Under the pieces are notes generated by a model. It was given only the letters and a program-made list of their open reading frames with translations. It ran no database searches and was not told the DNA's origin. The position numbers were made by a program, and so were the translations under genes. This document shows positions 34,445 through 45,267 of a DNA stretch of 64,000 bases, in pieces (positions within the stretch are counted from its first letter, which is position 1; every line of letters begins with the position of its first letter). The DNA comes from Bugula neritina (Eukaryota > Bryozoa > Gymnolaemata > Cheilostomatida > Bugulidae): assembly GCA_964035545.1 (NCBI GenBank), contig OZ037768.1, positions 12,542,175 to 12,606,174 of the forward strand, given 5' to 3'.

Positions 34445-34715
34445 TGTAGTGAGGACGTAATACGCGCGTCCCCCGCATTCTTTCAGCCTATCAAAATGCG
34501 TCACGTGATAGGCCTTAGTTAGTAGTAGTTTTGCAGTAGAGAGAGCGTGTTAACTAAGCGAAGATGTAATCTCTAATCGGTGTACGTGCTGTATCTTTTA
34601 TATAATTAGTAGTAAATAAACTTGGAAACTTTTACCTAAATATTTTATTGGTGTAGATAAATAGACATAATTACAAGCTAGGAACCCACGCATAGTAGTT
34701 ACATAAATTACTACA
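34445..34715 (+). repeat. Gypsy 5' LTR
   Basis: Contains a TATA-like TTTTATATAATT (about 34595) and AATAAA shortly after. Confidence 0.95.
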
Positions 34716-34716
34716 G

Positions 34717-34735
34717 TGGTGGCAGCGGTGGGATT
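34717..34735 (+). other. Gypsy primer-binding site, tRNA-Leu type
   Basis: One base after the LTR, TGGTGGCAGCGGTGGGATT is complementary to a tRNA 3' end of the form ...AATCCCACCGCTGCCACCA, which is that of animal tRNA-Leu (AAG/UAG type). The tRNA assignment rests on memory of that family. Confidence 0.75.
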
Positions 34736-34776
34736 TCTAGCTACTGTATGAGAACAATGAGAAGTATTAGAACATC

Positions 34777-37700
34777 ATGGACGAAGGAGTAACTTCAATG
34801 GAAGGAGGTGAGCAGAACATTATTATAGGCCCTCTCGGAGCTGGAGAGGAGGTATATAGGAACACGTTGGAGGTTCCCGTGTTCACAGGCCGCGAGGATA
34901 TTGAACAATTCGTTCAAGAATTCCGTGAAACTGCCGCCATTGCAAGATGGCCGCCAAGAGTAACCCTTACAAAACTGCGGATGGCACTGACGGGAGAAGC
35001 CAAGCCGTACGGGTGGAAGCCTAGCATAAACGGGATCATTGCTACACTACGGGCCCGTTTTGGCATGCCCGTTGCCGTCGCCAAGTCCAGACTGCGAGGA
35101 TTACTCCGCAAGACATGTACACCGCTTTCTGACCACGCCACTCTGGTGCAGAGACTGGCACGGACCGCGTATAGCGATCTGCCAGAAACACACAGACGGC
35201 ACTACACATTCGAAGCCTTTGTACAGTCTCTCAATTCTTTGGACTTCCACCACCAGTTACAAGCCAAGGGAGTGACCACCATTGAGGCTGCAATCCAAGA
35301 GAACAAGGCCTACGCTGGAGCCGAACGACTCTATGAGACGGAGGAGGCCACGCCCCAGCCCTCTAGGGAACCAGACCATCCGGTCCGCATAGCTGCCGCG
35401 ACCACTAAAACCCCCATAGAGATAGAGATAAGCCGCTTGATGACTAGACTGGGACAATTGGTGGCGACGATAACATACAACCACTCAAGGAAGAGTAAGA
35501 GGACGGCAGCAAAACCCCCCAGACCTATGATGCGACGCTGGGAAAGCGGCAATCAGGGACACCGCCACCTGAGCGGCCCACGATTCAAACGGCAGCAGAA
35601 ACCACAACCTCCCCGGAGACCCCCAGAGCTCCGCGGACACACACAGAGAGAAAAACGGGATGGGTGTCGCCAGGAGCCCGTACGGGCCCAGCGACACACC
35701 CCCCGTCAATGGCAAACACCTCGCCGAACCAGCCAACCAGGTCGACCACGAGACCCCTTCTCTCTGCCTCTCACCAACCGCTTCAGTCCGTTACCAGTAA
35801 TGGAACAGACCAGCGAGGCCCCTCAGGGCATCGGGGAGGATCAGAACACCTCCCCGCAAGGAAACTCTCACCGGCCCCGCAAACCGCGGAACAAACGGGC
35901 ACAGCCCCGTTCGGCCGAGACCGAGCACGCTGGGGGAATACGGGTACAACCTCACGGAGGCAGCTACTTCTTGCCAGGGAAGGTGGCCGGTAAAGCTGTC
36001 ACCTTCCTGTTAGACTCCGGGTGTACCACTAATATCCTCAGCCGTCGGGTCTTCGACACCCTCCCTCTCAAGGAGAGGGGAGCCTTAGCTCCCTATACCA
36101 GGGAACCGGGCACCCTAGCTGACGGGTCACGGATTCCTTTCTACGGTATCATAGAATTGGCTGGGCGCGTCCGCGACCAAGCCATTCAGGAAACCTTCGT
36201 CATCAGCCCACTGGAGGAAGATGCCATACTAGGGATGCCGTTCTTGAAGAGACACGGGTGCCATATTGACTTTAGCAAGTCAGCCATGCTAATGGGCGGC
36301 AAAGAGCTCACCTGTGTCGACAAGTTCGGTCGTCCTCTAGCGGGAGGTGTGCAGGTAGTACGCAACTGTACTATACCCGGCCGCTCCCGGGCTACCGTTC
36401 ACTGCAGAGTGAACAATAGCCAACTCTCGGGGCTAGGGGTTGTCGAAGGTGCGCACTCTAGAATCCAACTCGCCAGCAGTCTTAACCGGCTGACTGACCG
36501 AGGAGAGATCTTGGTGCAGTGTGTCAACCCCTTCTCCGAAGCGGTACAACTACCGTCAGGATCCATGCTGGGTCGCTTCCACTCCATCCAGGAGGAGGAT
36601 ATAGGGCCGTCGCTGGGAGCTGCGACGGAAGGTCCCCAACAGAGCCCGTCAGTTAGGCGGGGGACCGTCCCATCACACGTCAAAGAGCTATACCAGGCAG
36701 CGTGTAACGGCTGCACGGGCAACGTGGAACGCCAGACTATGGCTCAGTTGCTACGTGATTATAGCGACGTGTTCAGCAGTGGGGACCATGACGTCGGCCT
36801 GACCACGGCCGTCCGTCATGAGATACCGCTGGCTGCAGGGACTACCCCTATTCGGCAGCCCACCAGGAGGCTGGGACCCGAGAAGGAAAAGGAGGTAAGC
36901 CAACAAGTCCGGGATCTTTTGGACCGCGGCCTCATCGAGCCAGCGCATAGCGCGTGGAGTTCACCGGTCGTTCTGGTCCGAAAGAAAGACGGCAGTTGGC
37001 GGTTCTGTGTGGATTATCGCAAGCTCAATAGCGTGACCATACAGGACGCCTACCCCTTACCCAGGATCGACGAATCTCTGGACGCCTTAGCCGGCAGCAA
37101 GTACTTCAGTACGCTAGACTTGTTGAGCGGCTATTGGCAGGTCCCCCTCAGCCCAGACGCCCAGGAGAAGGCGGCGTTCATCACGCGGGACGGCTTATGG
37201 AAGTGGAAAGTCCTCCCCTTCGGACTGACTTCCGCCCCCGCCACGTTCCAGCGGCTCATGGAACAGGTCCTCAGTGGACTCCACTGGAAGACACTGCTAG
37301 TATACCTCGACGACGTCATCGTGATCTCCCCAGACTTTCAGACGCACGTCAGCCGTCTGCGGGAGGTCTTCGATCGACTCCGAGGCGCCAATCTGAAGCT
37401 CAAACCCTCCAAGTGCGCTCTCTTGCAGCCAGAGGTGAAGTACCTGGGGCACATCGTCGGCCGCCACGGCGTGGCGACGGATCCTGAAAAGGTACGAGCT
37501 ATAGAAGATTGGATAACCCCCCAGGATTTGACCGGGCTACGGGCTTTCCTGGGGCTGGTAGGGTATTACAGGCAATACATACCAGACTTTGCGGGGGTAG
37601 CACAGCCGTTAAACCGGCTCACCGCAAAGGGGGTGACCTGGCAGTGGACTCCCGTCGAACAGAGAGCGTTCGACTGCCTCAAAGGCCGCCTGCTGGAGGC

Positions 37701-40236
37701 CCCTATCCTGGCCTATCCAGACCCTGCCCTGGAGTACATCCTCGATACTGACGCCAGTGACCAAAATGTCGGCGCTGTGCTGTCCCAGGTGCAGGAGGGC
37801 CGCGAAGTAGTCGTGGCCTACTACAGTAAGTCTCTCTCGCCCACTGAACGAAATTACTGCACTACCCGAAAGGAATTGTTGGCAGTAATCAAGTCAGTGA
37901 AGCATTTCAGACCTTATCTCTACGGCAGGAAGTTCCGCTTGCGGACCGACCACGCCTCCTTGATTTGGTTATGTAAGAGAGCAGAACCGTCCAGCCAAGT
38001 CGCCCGATGGCTCGAGGTCCTGGCCGAGTTCTCTTACCGGATCGAACACCGACCCGGTAAGAAACACGGCAATGCTGATGGACTGAGCCGGCGACCGGAC
38101 GAGGGGTGTAAACAGTGCCTCAACATCGAGAAGAGGGACGGAGGTCCTCCAAAATCCGAGTTGAGAGCACTGAACCACTCTGAAACGGAGTATGACTGGG
38201 ACCAGGGTCAACTCCTACAAAAGGCCACTACGCCCCCGGAGGCTATCCAACGCCTCCGTGCCAATCCTGTCTTGGCTGATAACGTTAGGGAGCTACGAAG
38301 ACTCCAGGAGGACCTCCCTGGAGTGGTAGCCGACGTATATCGTGCCAAAAAGGAGGGGCGACGACCCAGTGAAGAACAACTGCGGCAGGGATGCACCGAG
38401 TTACGGTCGTACTGCCAACGTTGGGACTCCCTGCGGATCGGGCCAGATGGTCTGCTGACCATCACAGTGGCTGCTCACAACAACCAGTACGGCAGGAACA
38501 GGGTGATCTGCCCAGCCGCCATACGCCGGGAGTTAGTATGGGACACCCACAAGCAAGCCCACGCCGGGGTGAGCAGGGTGCTCTCCAAGTTACAACTCCG
38601 GTGGTACTGGCCCGGCATGGAGCGTGAGGTGCGGCGTAGAGTCAAACAATGCGAAATCTGCCAGGCCAGCAAGCATGGCCGTCTCCCTGGTGAAGCGGGA
38701 CGGCGTCGGCTATATGCTGGAAGGCCATGGCAGGTGGTAGCTATCGACCTAGTCGGACCCATGCCCGTCACCCCCAGAGGAAACAGCTGGATCCTAGTAT
38801 TAACCGACCACTTTACACGGTGGGCGGATGCCCTGGCTATTCCAGATGCGTCCGCCCCCACGGTGGCCAGGGTGCTGGACCAAAATGTATTCTGCTATCT
38901 TGGACTACCTGAGCAAATACATTCGGACCAGGGAGCTCAATTCCAGTCCCAACTGTTGAGCGACCTCTGCCGCCTCTGGGGAGTAAACCAAAGCAGGACC
39001 ACCCCATACCATCCTCAGGGCAACGGGGTGGTGGAACGCAACAATCGCATGTTGGGCGATGCACTGCGCAGTCTGCTCCTCGGCCGGGGTCAGGAGGAGT
39101 GGGATACGGTACTACCGCAAGTCATGCGGGCCTACCGTAGTACACCACACACCAGTACGGGGGAAACCCCTAACCTCCTGATGCTCGGTCGAGAGACGCG
39201 AGTGCCTGACCACCTCACATACCACATCCCAGAGCAGGACTATACCATCCACGAGTATGCCAGTAAATTGATAGAGGACCTGAGGGCCGCACACGAAATA
39301 CTGCGGGCGAAGCAGTGGCAGGTACGGCGAGAGGACTCTCAGGAACCACCCCTCTATCGAACTGGGGACTGGGTGTGGATGATCAACTACCGTAGGCGTC
39401 GAGGACAAGCGGCTAAGCTCCAGCCTAAGTTTGTGGGACCCTACGTAGTAGTTGAGGCTATGCCCAATCATACGTACAAGTTGGAGCGATCTGGACAGGT
39501 CTCTGTCCAGAACGAAACCCGCTTGAAACCGTATTGGGCTAGCCCAGGAGCAGCAGGAGCAGCCCCCCCGTTGTTGGAGCCCAGGAGGCAGACAGTAACG
39601 CGTGGGCGGCAACGGCATGGACCAGAATACGAAGTGGTTGTGCCGCGGGGAGAGGACTTGGTGAGGCAGGAGACGCCACTCCCACCAACGGAAGTGCGCC
39701 CACCGCCCCCAGTACCAAGTCTACCCCCACCACTTCCGGTTCCGCATCCGCGTCCGGAAGTGCAAAACCCCCCCGTGGGAGGGGCTCCATCTGGAGACAA
39801 CAGCGGAGAGGGGAATACCATCACCAATGGCGGGCCAGAAACACCACAGGTGGAGCAAAATAGCCCACCAGTGAGTACGCCGCCCCAACCAACAGCTACG
39901 ACTCCCTCTCCAGCTGATGCGTCACCTCCCCTGGAACGGGGACAGCGTACTAGACAACCCCCAGCATACCTTAAAGATTTCATATGTGACCGTGTTACAA
40001 ACGGCAGTTATGAAAGTCTAGCTGGGCGCCGTACGGAAGGACTGGCAACAAAGCGTGGGAGTTGTGAACACCACGGAAATCTCAACTTTTGCGAAGGCGG
40101 AGTAGTAAACAAAACTACTACGCCCGGGGCAAATAGTTCCAGCCGTGCGCAACAACCACGCTGCCCAGTCTTTTCGTACGCTGACGTTGTCAAGGGAAGA
40201 CGCATTCAAACTCAATCCACGGACATCCAAGCTTGA
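34777..40236 (+). CDS. Gypsy gag-pol polyprotein, 1819 aa
   Basis: A single uninterrupted frame. Gag (1-390) ends in an Arg/Pro-rich basic stretch (235-375) and shows no CCHC zinc knuckle. Protease has LLDSG (D413). Reverse transcriptase spans about 715-900 with YLDD at 843-846. RNase H (about 978-1105) has LDTDAS and TDHASL. Integrase has a zinc site (H1258, H1262, C1292, C1295), catalytic D1324, D1384 and E1420, and a GPY/F module (GPY 1554-1556). The C-terminus is Pro-rich and ends without a chromodomain. PR-RT-RH-INT order defines Ty3/gypsy. Gag and pol are fused, with no frameshift or stop between them, so another mechanism must set the gag to pol ratio. The first ATG after the primer site is used. 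Confidence 0.96.
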   Translation: MDEGVTSMEGGEQNIIIGPLGAGEEVYRNTLEVPVFTGREDIEQFVQEFRETAAIARWPPRVTLTKLRMALTGEAKPYGWKPSINGIIATLRARFGMPVAVAKSRLRGLLRKTCTPLSDHATLVQRLARTAYSDLPETHRRHYTFEAFVQSLNSLDFHHQLQAKGVTTIEAAIQENKAYAGAERLYETEEATPQPSREPDHPVRIAAATTKTPIEIEISRLMTRLGQLVATITYNHSRKSKRTAAKPPRPMMRRWESGNQGHRHLSGPRFKRQQKPQPPRRPPELRGHTQREKRDGCRQEPVRAQRHTPRQWQTPRRTSQPGRPRDPFSLPLTNRFSPLPVMEQTSEAPQGIGEDQNTSPQGNSHRPRKPRNKRAQPRSAETEHAGGIRVQPHGGSYFLPGKVAGKAVTFLLDSGCTTNILSRRVFDTLPLKERGALAPYTREPGTLADGSRIPFYGIIELAGRVRDQAIQETFVISPLEEDAILGMPFLKRHGCHIDFSKSAMLMGGKELTCVDKFGRPLAGGVQVVRNCTIPGRSRATVHCRVNNSQLSGLGVVEGAHSRIQLASSLNRLTDRGEILVQCVNPFSEAVQLPSGSMLGRFHSIQEEDIGPSLGAATEGPQQSPSVRRGTVPSHVKELYQAACNGCTGNVERQTMAQLLRDYSDVFSSGDHDVGLTTAVRHEIPLAAGTTPIRQPTRRLGPEKEKEVSQQVRDLLDRGLIEPAHSAWSSPVVLVRKKDGSWRFCVDYRKLNSVTIQDAYPLPRIDESLDALAGSKYFSTLDLLSGYWQVPLSPDAQEKAAFITRDGLWKWKVLPFGLTSAPATFQRLMEQVLSGLHWKTLLVYLDDVIVISPDFQTHVSRLREVFDRLRGANLKLKPSKCALLQPEVKYLGHIVGRHGVATDPEKVRAIEDWITPQDLTGLRAFLGLVGYYRQYIPDFAGVAQPLNRLTAKGVTWQWTPVEQRAFDCLKGRLLEAPILAYPDPALEYILDTDASDQNVGAVLSQVQEGREVVVAYYSKSLSPTERNYCTTRKELLAVIKSVKHFRPYLYGRKFRLRTDHASLIWLCKRAEPSSQVARWLEVLAEFSYRIEHRPGKKHGNADGLSRRPDEGCKQCLNIEKRDGGPPKSELRALNHSETEYDWDQGQLLQKATTPPEAIQRLRANPVLADNVRELRRLQEDLPGVVADVYRAKKEGRRPSEEQLRQGCTELRSYCQRWDSLRIGPDGLLTITVAAHNNQYGRNRVICPAAIRRELVWDTHKQAHAGVSRVLSKLQLRWYWPGMEREVRRRVKQCEICQASKHGRLPGEAGRRRLYAGRPWQVVAIDLVGPMPVTPRGNSWILVLTDHFTRWADALAIPDASAPTVARVLDQNVFCYLGLPEQIHSDQGAQFQSQLLSDLCRLWGVNQSRTTPYHPQGNGVVERNNRMLGDALRSLLLGRGQEEWDTVLPQVMRAYRSTPHTSTGETPNLLMLGRETRVPDHLTYHIPEQDYTIHEYASKLIEDLRAAHEILRAKQWQVRREDSQEPPLYRTGDWVWMINYRRRRGQAAKLQPKFVGPYVVVEAMPNHTYKLERSGQVSVQNETRLKPYWASPGAAGAAPPLLEPRRQTVTRGRQRHGPEYEVVVPRGEDLVRQETPLPPTEVRPPPPVPSLPPPLPVPHPRPEVQNPPVGGAPSGDNSGEGNTITNGGPETPQVEQNSPPVSTPPQPTATTPSPADASPPLERGQRTRQPPAYLKDFICDRVTNGSYESLAGRRTEGLATKRGSCEHHGNLNFCEGGVVNKTTTPGANSSSRAQQPRCPVFSYADVVKGRRIQTQSTDIQA

Positions 40237-40301
40237 ACGCTGAGTATGATTACAAATACCGGGTTCTCAGGTAAGCTTGCTCTGAGCTAACATTTCCACT
40301 C

Positions 40302-41390
40302 ATGGAAACCAGTCTACCATCAGTCAGTTCTGATTTAATCGCCTTGATTGAATCACAACTACTGGGGACTGAGTCTTACGTGAAAGGCGACGAGAACATA
40401 AAGATGGCCGACGATCTACTAGATCTGGAGCTTGACACTATGTCTCTCTGTCAGTCTACACGACACGACTCAGTCCCTCGAGTGCTATCTGAAAAGATGT
40501 ATGACTCCCAGACTAGTAACAGTCGGTTGTCATCAGAATTATGGTGTAAAGATCATATCCGATCTAACAGTAATTCTGCTCTTTTAGATACCGCTCTCTC
40601 TCCTCTATCTGGTGACATGCCGTCACTAGAAATGGCTTGGAACGAGGAACCCGTTCCCACTACTCTTCCGGAGGCACTCCTACAACAATCATGCTGGGTT
40701 ACAACAGATACGGAAACACTGATACGAGAGCACAAAGGAGACGACCAATGCACCACCTGCCGTTTATGCCAGCTTCACTTCACTACCCCACGAAGACTTC
40801 GAGTTCATATTCCCCAACATTATTTCACCACCTTTTGTCCCTGTGGTGAATATAGTTACCACAGGGACTACATCCTCCGTCACCAACGAACCATGGGATG
40901 CCATGTTGGACACCTGTTCGAAGTCGACGAACCCTCCTTCCCACAATTCCTCAATCTCATCCGACCGTTCATATCAGACCCAGTTCGATATGAACGGCTG
41001 CGCCAGGAGTTCCCCGCACCCAGGACCATCACACAGGGACCCTGCCCTAAACCACCCGGATATAGGAAACCACGCATATCCCATTCCTCACCCCCCGCAC
41101 GCACAGTGCCCCGCCCCGACTCCATACCAAGAGTCGTGTTACGACGCATCGATATACCACAGCGATGGCGTCCCTCCCCCCCTGTCTCCCCAAGGCCGTC
41201 TCGTAAACGACGTTGGCCATCTTCATCCCCCAATCGACACTCTGCCCCCGCCAGGAATCTAGGCGAGGCAGAAGAGCGGATACGAGAATTAGAGAAAGAG
41301 GTGCAAAGACTGACACCGAGAATCTCCGCCGCCGCATCAGAACTCCGGGCCCTCTCTGCCTCTGTAGCCCGAATGAAAGGAAGTGCTTGA
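40302..41390 (+). CDS. Gypsy third-gene ORF: zinc-finger, coiled-coil protein, 362 aa
   Basis: The ORF starts 65 nt after the gag-pol stop and lies where gypsy-like retroviruses carry env, but it has no signal peptide or membrane segment. Residues 153-173 form a good C2H2 finger (CRLC-x12-H-x3-H). A second, irregular Cys/His group follows (C179, C181, H194, C200). The middle (240-315) is Pro/Arg/Ser-rich, and the last ~45 residues (EAEERIRELEKEVQRL...) look like a coiled coil. It may bind nucleic acid and oligomerise, perhaps making up for the missing zinc knuckle in gag; that is inference. Its length and clean frame argue that it is a real gene of the element. No family recognised. Confidence 0.8.
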   Translation: METSLPSVSSDLIALIESQLLGTESYVKGDENIKMADDLLDLELDTMSLCQSTRHDSVPRVLSEKMYDSQTSNSRLSSELWCKDHIRSNSNSALLDTALSPLSGDMPSLEMAWNEEPVPTTLPEALLQQSCWVTTDTETLIREHKGDDQCTTCRLCQLHFTTPRRLRVHIPQHYFTTFCPCGEYSYHRDYILRHQRTMGCHVGHLFEVDEPSFPQFLNLIRPFISDPVRYERLRQEFPAPRTITQGPCPKPPGYRKPRISHSSPPARTVPRPDSIPRVVLRRIDIPQRWRPSPPVSPRPSRKRRWPSSSPNRHSAPARNLGEAEERIRELEKEVQRLTPRISAAASELRALSASVARMKGSA

Positions 41391-41746
41391 AGATGATGTC
41401 CCTCCTCTCCCTATCCGTGATGGTACCGCAGGTGGTGCCCCATTACAGACCCTTCTCACGCCAGTGCTCACAAACAATTACTCAGTGTAACAATATAGTA
41501 ACCTACCAGTATACAGCTCTACCTCTACAAACTATTCCCTTATAGTGCCTCCCGCCGGTGCCATTGTATATTTACTGTTATATTTTTTTTATATATGTAT
41601 ATGTTTCTTACTACTGTACATAGCCATGTTTTTCTGTATGTGCCACACGCTCTCTCAGTTTTTATATATATATAGTTTATAACATTTTATGTTCGAATTA
41701 TTGTGTCTGTGTTATCAGAAAGTAGGGCTTTCTGCTGGGGGGGCGG

Positions 41747-42017
41747 TGTAGTGAGGACGTAATACGCGCGTCCCCCGCATTCTTTCAGCCTATCAAAATG
41801 CGTCACGTGATAGGCCTTAGTTAGTAGTAGTTTTGCAGTAGAGAGAGCGTGTTAACTAAGCGAAGATGTAATCTCTAATCGGTGTACGTGCTGTATCTTT
41901 TATATAATTAGTAGTAAATAAACTTGGAAACTTTTACCTAAATATTTTATTGGTGTAGATAAATAGACATAATTACAAGCTAGGAACCCACGCATAGTAG
42001 TTACATAAATTACTACA
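41747..42017 (+). repeat. Gypsy 3' LTR
   Basis: Identical to the 5' LTR, preceded by a polypurine tract (GGGGGGGCGG, 41737-41746). Confidence 0.95.
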
Positions 42018-42311
42018 ATACACCTAAATAATCACCGTTCTCGTTAACTTTGTTTGATTTCCCATGGTTTTTCCAAATTATTCAGCTACTTTCTATTGCT
42101 GACTGTTATGGTTTGTTCGTAATAGTCCGCAATCAAAAGTAGCTGAATAATCAGGAAAAAACATTGGAAATCAAACAAAATTAAAAAGAACTTTAATTAT
42201 TTACATGTATTTATTGATATTTAATATTTTACTAGTTTTGGGCAAAAATCCATATTCATTAGCAGATAAAACGTGAAAATAGCTAAAAAACTGAAGATTT
42301 TCAGTGTGTAC

Positions 42312-42860
42312 TAAATTAAGTAAAATGACCCAACTGTTGAAACTAATTTATTTTAAATATATGCTAGAATTTTTACACATTATCATAAAGATCTTTCTCA
42401 CCTTTTTTATAAAAATTCTGAATTGTTCTGTTAACCCAGTTAGCCACAATTAATGCTCTGCATGTGTATTAATTATTGGATTGATGTTCTTCACTCACAA
42501 TATTTAAAAACTTTTTACATGCATTGGTGACTACATTGCGGCTGTATGGAAGTTGGACCAGATGGTGGGCTTTTTTCACTAGCAAATGTGTGTTCGTTAA
42601 GTAATTGTTACATTTCTTAAATTAATCGTGTTCAACAGTGAAGTGATTGAGATTCACATCAAGGAAATTGTCACCTTTTTATTGGCTTCTATGGTTATTT
42701 TTAGTCTTTGTTCTTTAAATATTTTACACATGTCTTCTTTAGTTGATGCTACAGTTTTGGCAGTTACTTTTTGCCCTGGGACCGTTATACTATGTGGTGC
42801 TTTGTTGCATGGGTGCCTATGCTCAGGACACAGATGCTGTACAACATAACTCAACTTCAT
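42312..42860. other. AT-rich DNA, nothing recognised
   Basis: A frame at 42628-42849 has no support from a relative. Confidence 0.5.
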
Positions 42861-43840
42861 GAAGTGTGTTTGAAAATGATTGCTAATAAAGGACATCACC
42901 AGTAAACTGCTTGCCAGCAGCCAAGCTAAGCCAGCCAAGCCAAGCAGCCATCTTTGCCAAGCAGGGACTGAAAGATCCAAATTCCAGTTTAATGGTCTTG
43001 CTTTGAAAAATTTTATAAGCAAATCACTTTTAAATTCTTAAAATAATATTATGGGACACCAAATTTACATCAATTTTTTACAAAATTTAAATGGTTGCCA
43101 GTAAGATATTGGAGCTAAAGTAATATAGTAGATTCAAACAATTACTAAATTAAATGTGGAATACCATTGTTGTATGACATCATCTTTATTTGTGTACATT
43201 TCTATAGAAAGCATTGTTGCCATAACCCTATGTTGAAGGTTAATATACTTGTACTACAAAAATTACATTAGGGTTATTCAGAAATTTTTGGACTTCAATC
43301 ACCAATTAGGGTAAGGTTTGCATGAAACACTCAATAAATTGGAAGTTATTCCAGAACGAGTTTTGGTAATTGGAAAATTTGGAACATTCACTGAAGAAAA
43401 CAAAACAACAAATGCATGCAAGTAACATTTTCCGACCTCAATGTAAATGTGAAATTAATTTCAACAACAAAGTAGATATACATGAAGAGAGAAATGTATG
43501 GGAGTAGCAAACCTCATCTGGAAGAATGTAGAGTCATCAGGGTGTTACAAATCTCAGTCTTACACAAAGTATCAGCTTGAATATCACCAGCCAGTTGGAT
43601 GGAATGTTTGGACTATTACTGAAAAGAAACTCTTCTTTCTATTTAATAAGTACTGCATGTATATATGTAGTGAGACAACAAATCATAAGATTCAGAGTGT
43701 GATGCAATAGCAAGCACTCAAAATAACTTAATATTATTACAAGAAACATGCTCTTTACTTCAATGTGTCAAAGTACGTAGTTGGAGCATGGAATCTGGCC
43801 AATCTTGGAAAACCTTACAACTCGTACATCCCAATGTAAC
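42860..43840 (+). repeat. C2 left part, direct copy of 2480-3470
   Basis: Aligns with the left part of C1 and, through 43160-43325, with the upstream region of copy A. The right end turns into inverted sequence at about 43850, as in C1. Confidence 0.6.
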
Positions 43841-43849
43841 TAAAAACTT

Positions 43850-44050
43850 GAAGAAAATTTAGTGAATCATTAGGAATATTTTAAAGCTCTAGATTTTAAT
43901 TTGCATCTGTAACTCTTGTTGATGTTATCTACAGAACAAAGTTTTGAGATAGTTTGATTCGCTCATCGACTATTGACCAAGACAAAGATGTTGTTATAAC
44001 CAAGTCCTGCCATCACAAATCTAAAGATGAAACTTGAGTCATTGTAATTG
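43850..44050 (-). pseudogene. Relic of the stop-containing exon region (C2)
   Basis: On the - strand, words such as ATAGTCGATGAGCGAATCAAACTATCTCAAAACTTTGT correspond to the copy A exon at 21577-21699 and its 3' flank, with many changes and no clean frame. Confidence 0.4.
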
Positions 44051-44206
44051 TAAGACAGTGCAAGTACTGAATAATATTATGTAGCCAAATTCAAACTGTT
44101 AGGAAGAAGACTACTCTATTATTATGTCTTACTGCTTATATAAACACTGTGGATAATTTTATCACTGGAGTATTGCAGTTGTTATATTTACTTCTGACTC
44201 CTTTTT

Positions 44207-44449
44207 TTAAAGAAATCCTCTTCTATTGAGTTTTTCATTATTAGTCTGATTATTACCAGCAAAGGTAGTACTTTGCAAACCCCGTCGAACTTTTCCTTTA
44301 CGAGGTTTTGAGAGAAATCCTCTTGTATTTAGTTCTCCATGATCTTGACCATTAATAGTTGAGCATCCACTGGCATTATACCTGTTGAGGATGTTAGCTA
44401 TAATGACATGGCTACCTTCCAAGCAAAGGTGCATTGGGGTCACGCCGTT
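44207..44449 (-). pseudogene. Degenerate ankyrin exon (C2)
   Basis: After an acceptor-like ataaag the - strand reads NGVTPMHLCLEGSHVIIANILNRY, one ankyrin repeat related to the C1 exon at 4734. It then departs into a frame with a duplicated NTRGFLS/NRRGFL motif and a stop. The three-exon array seen in C1 is missing. Confidence 0.5.
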
Positions 44450-44454
44450 CTTTA

Positions 44455-45250
44455 TATGGAGGGCCTGAAAAGTCGTATATACTGAACTTACTCAGTATTC
44501 TAAGGTGTTTATTTTTAATTAAATTGTCAAGTTTGACATCCTTCTAACAATCAGTTGTGGACAGCTTGCATGAATGATATTTTTCTTTTTTCCTTTAAAC
44601 ATACTCTTGTATATCATGCCTAAATGAATGGAATATTCTACTTATATTTTGAAATAGATAATATTGTTATTCACTGGGTGGTTTGCTAGAATCATTATTT
44701 TGATTTGAAACTTTTGATTGATTGACAAATTTTGCATGTCATTAAGGTTGAGTTCCAATTCACTCTTATTAGTTCTTCCGTCCACAGAGTTTCCAAAATA
44801 TTTTGCCATAATAACAAGAGTAAAAAAACCAAAAATGTTACATATAATGTCATTCAAGGGAAATAAATAGTTAATTTTTAAATCAATATTTGTAAGTTAT
44901 TTTTAGCTGTGCCTTCAATACTTAAAGTCTCAGTGCTTTGTGCAGCAATCATGTTGATATTTTGTTTCTTGTTCTTCAAAATCAAAAAGCTCAAAACAAC
45001 ATTTGACTATAATTATAGTGATTTTATTTAAAAAAATAGTTGAAGTATCTTGTTACAAAATTAATTTGAAGTCTTCACTGAATCACTTTTTTCTATATTG
45101 TATGGTAATATTTGCTGCATGACTTTATACATTTGCTAATATGTAATTATATATGTATAATAAACGTAGTGCCAATATAATGAATGTAAAATTATGTTTC
45201 TTATTCAATTATAATACGTATGCAGACATGTACAACAAACCAATTTTGTT
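44455..45250 (-). repeat. C2 right part
   Basis: Aligns with 4740-5480 of C1. The - strand frame 44857-44642 (MAKYFGNSVDGRTNKSELEL...) is longer than the same frame in C1, where it is broken; it may be an old linker exon. A relic of the basic linker exon lies near 44560-44625. Confidence 0.4.
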
Positions 45251-45267
45251 GCTGATTAAACATCCTA

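Larger units (their letters stand above)
34445..42017 (+). mobile_element. Complete Ty3/gypsy-type LTR retrotransposon, TSD ATAC
   Basis: A 7573-bp element with two identical 271-bp LTRs (TGTAGTGAGG...ATTACTACA) and the 4-bp duplication ATAC (34441-34444, 42018-42021). It carries gag-pol and a second ORF. Base composition is far richer in G+C than the surrounding DNA. Identical LTRs and intact ORFs point to a recent insertion. Confidence 0.96.
34346..42311. repeat. Palindromic repeat split by the gypsy insertion
   Basis: The left arm 34346-34444 (GTACACACTGG...ATAAATAC) is the inverse of 42207-42311, and between them, beyond the gypsy element, a second inverted pair (about 42051-42092 and 42135-42178; TTATTCAGCTAC / GTAGCTGAATAA) forms a hairpin. 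Without the gypsy element this is a palindrome of about 400 bp, probably a MITE. Confidence 0.75.

Noticed and set aside
40302-41390. Envelope gene
   Set aside because: No signal peptide, transmembrane segment or furin-like site; the zinc-finger and coiled-coil content points elsewhere.
34914-41545. Many overlapping frames within the gypsy element
   Set aside because: The GC-rich gag-pol and second ORF leave other frames open by chance; none has a domain.
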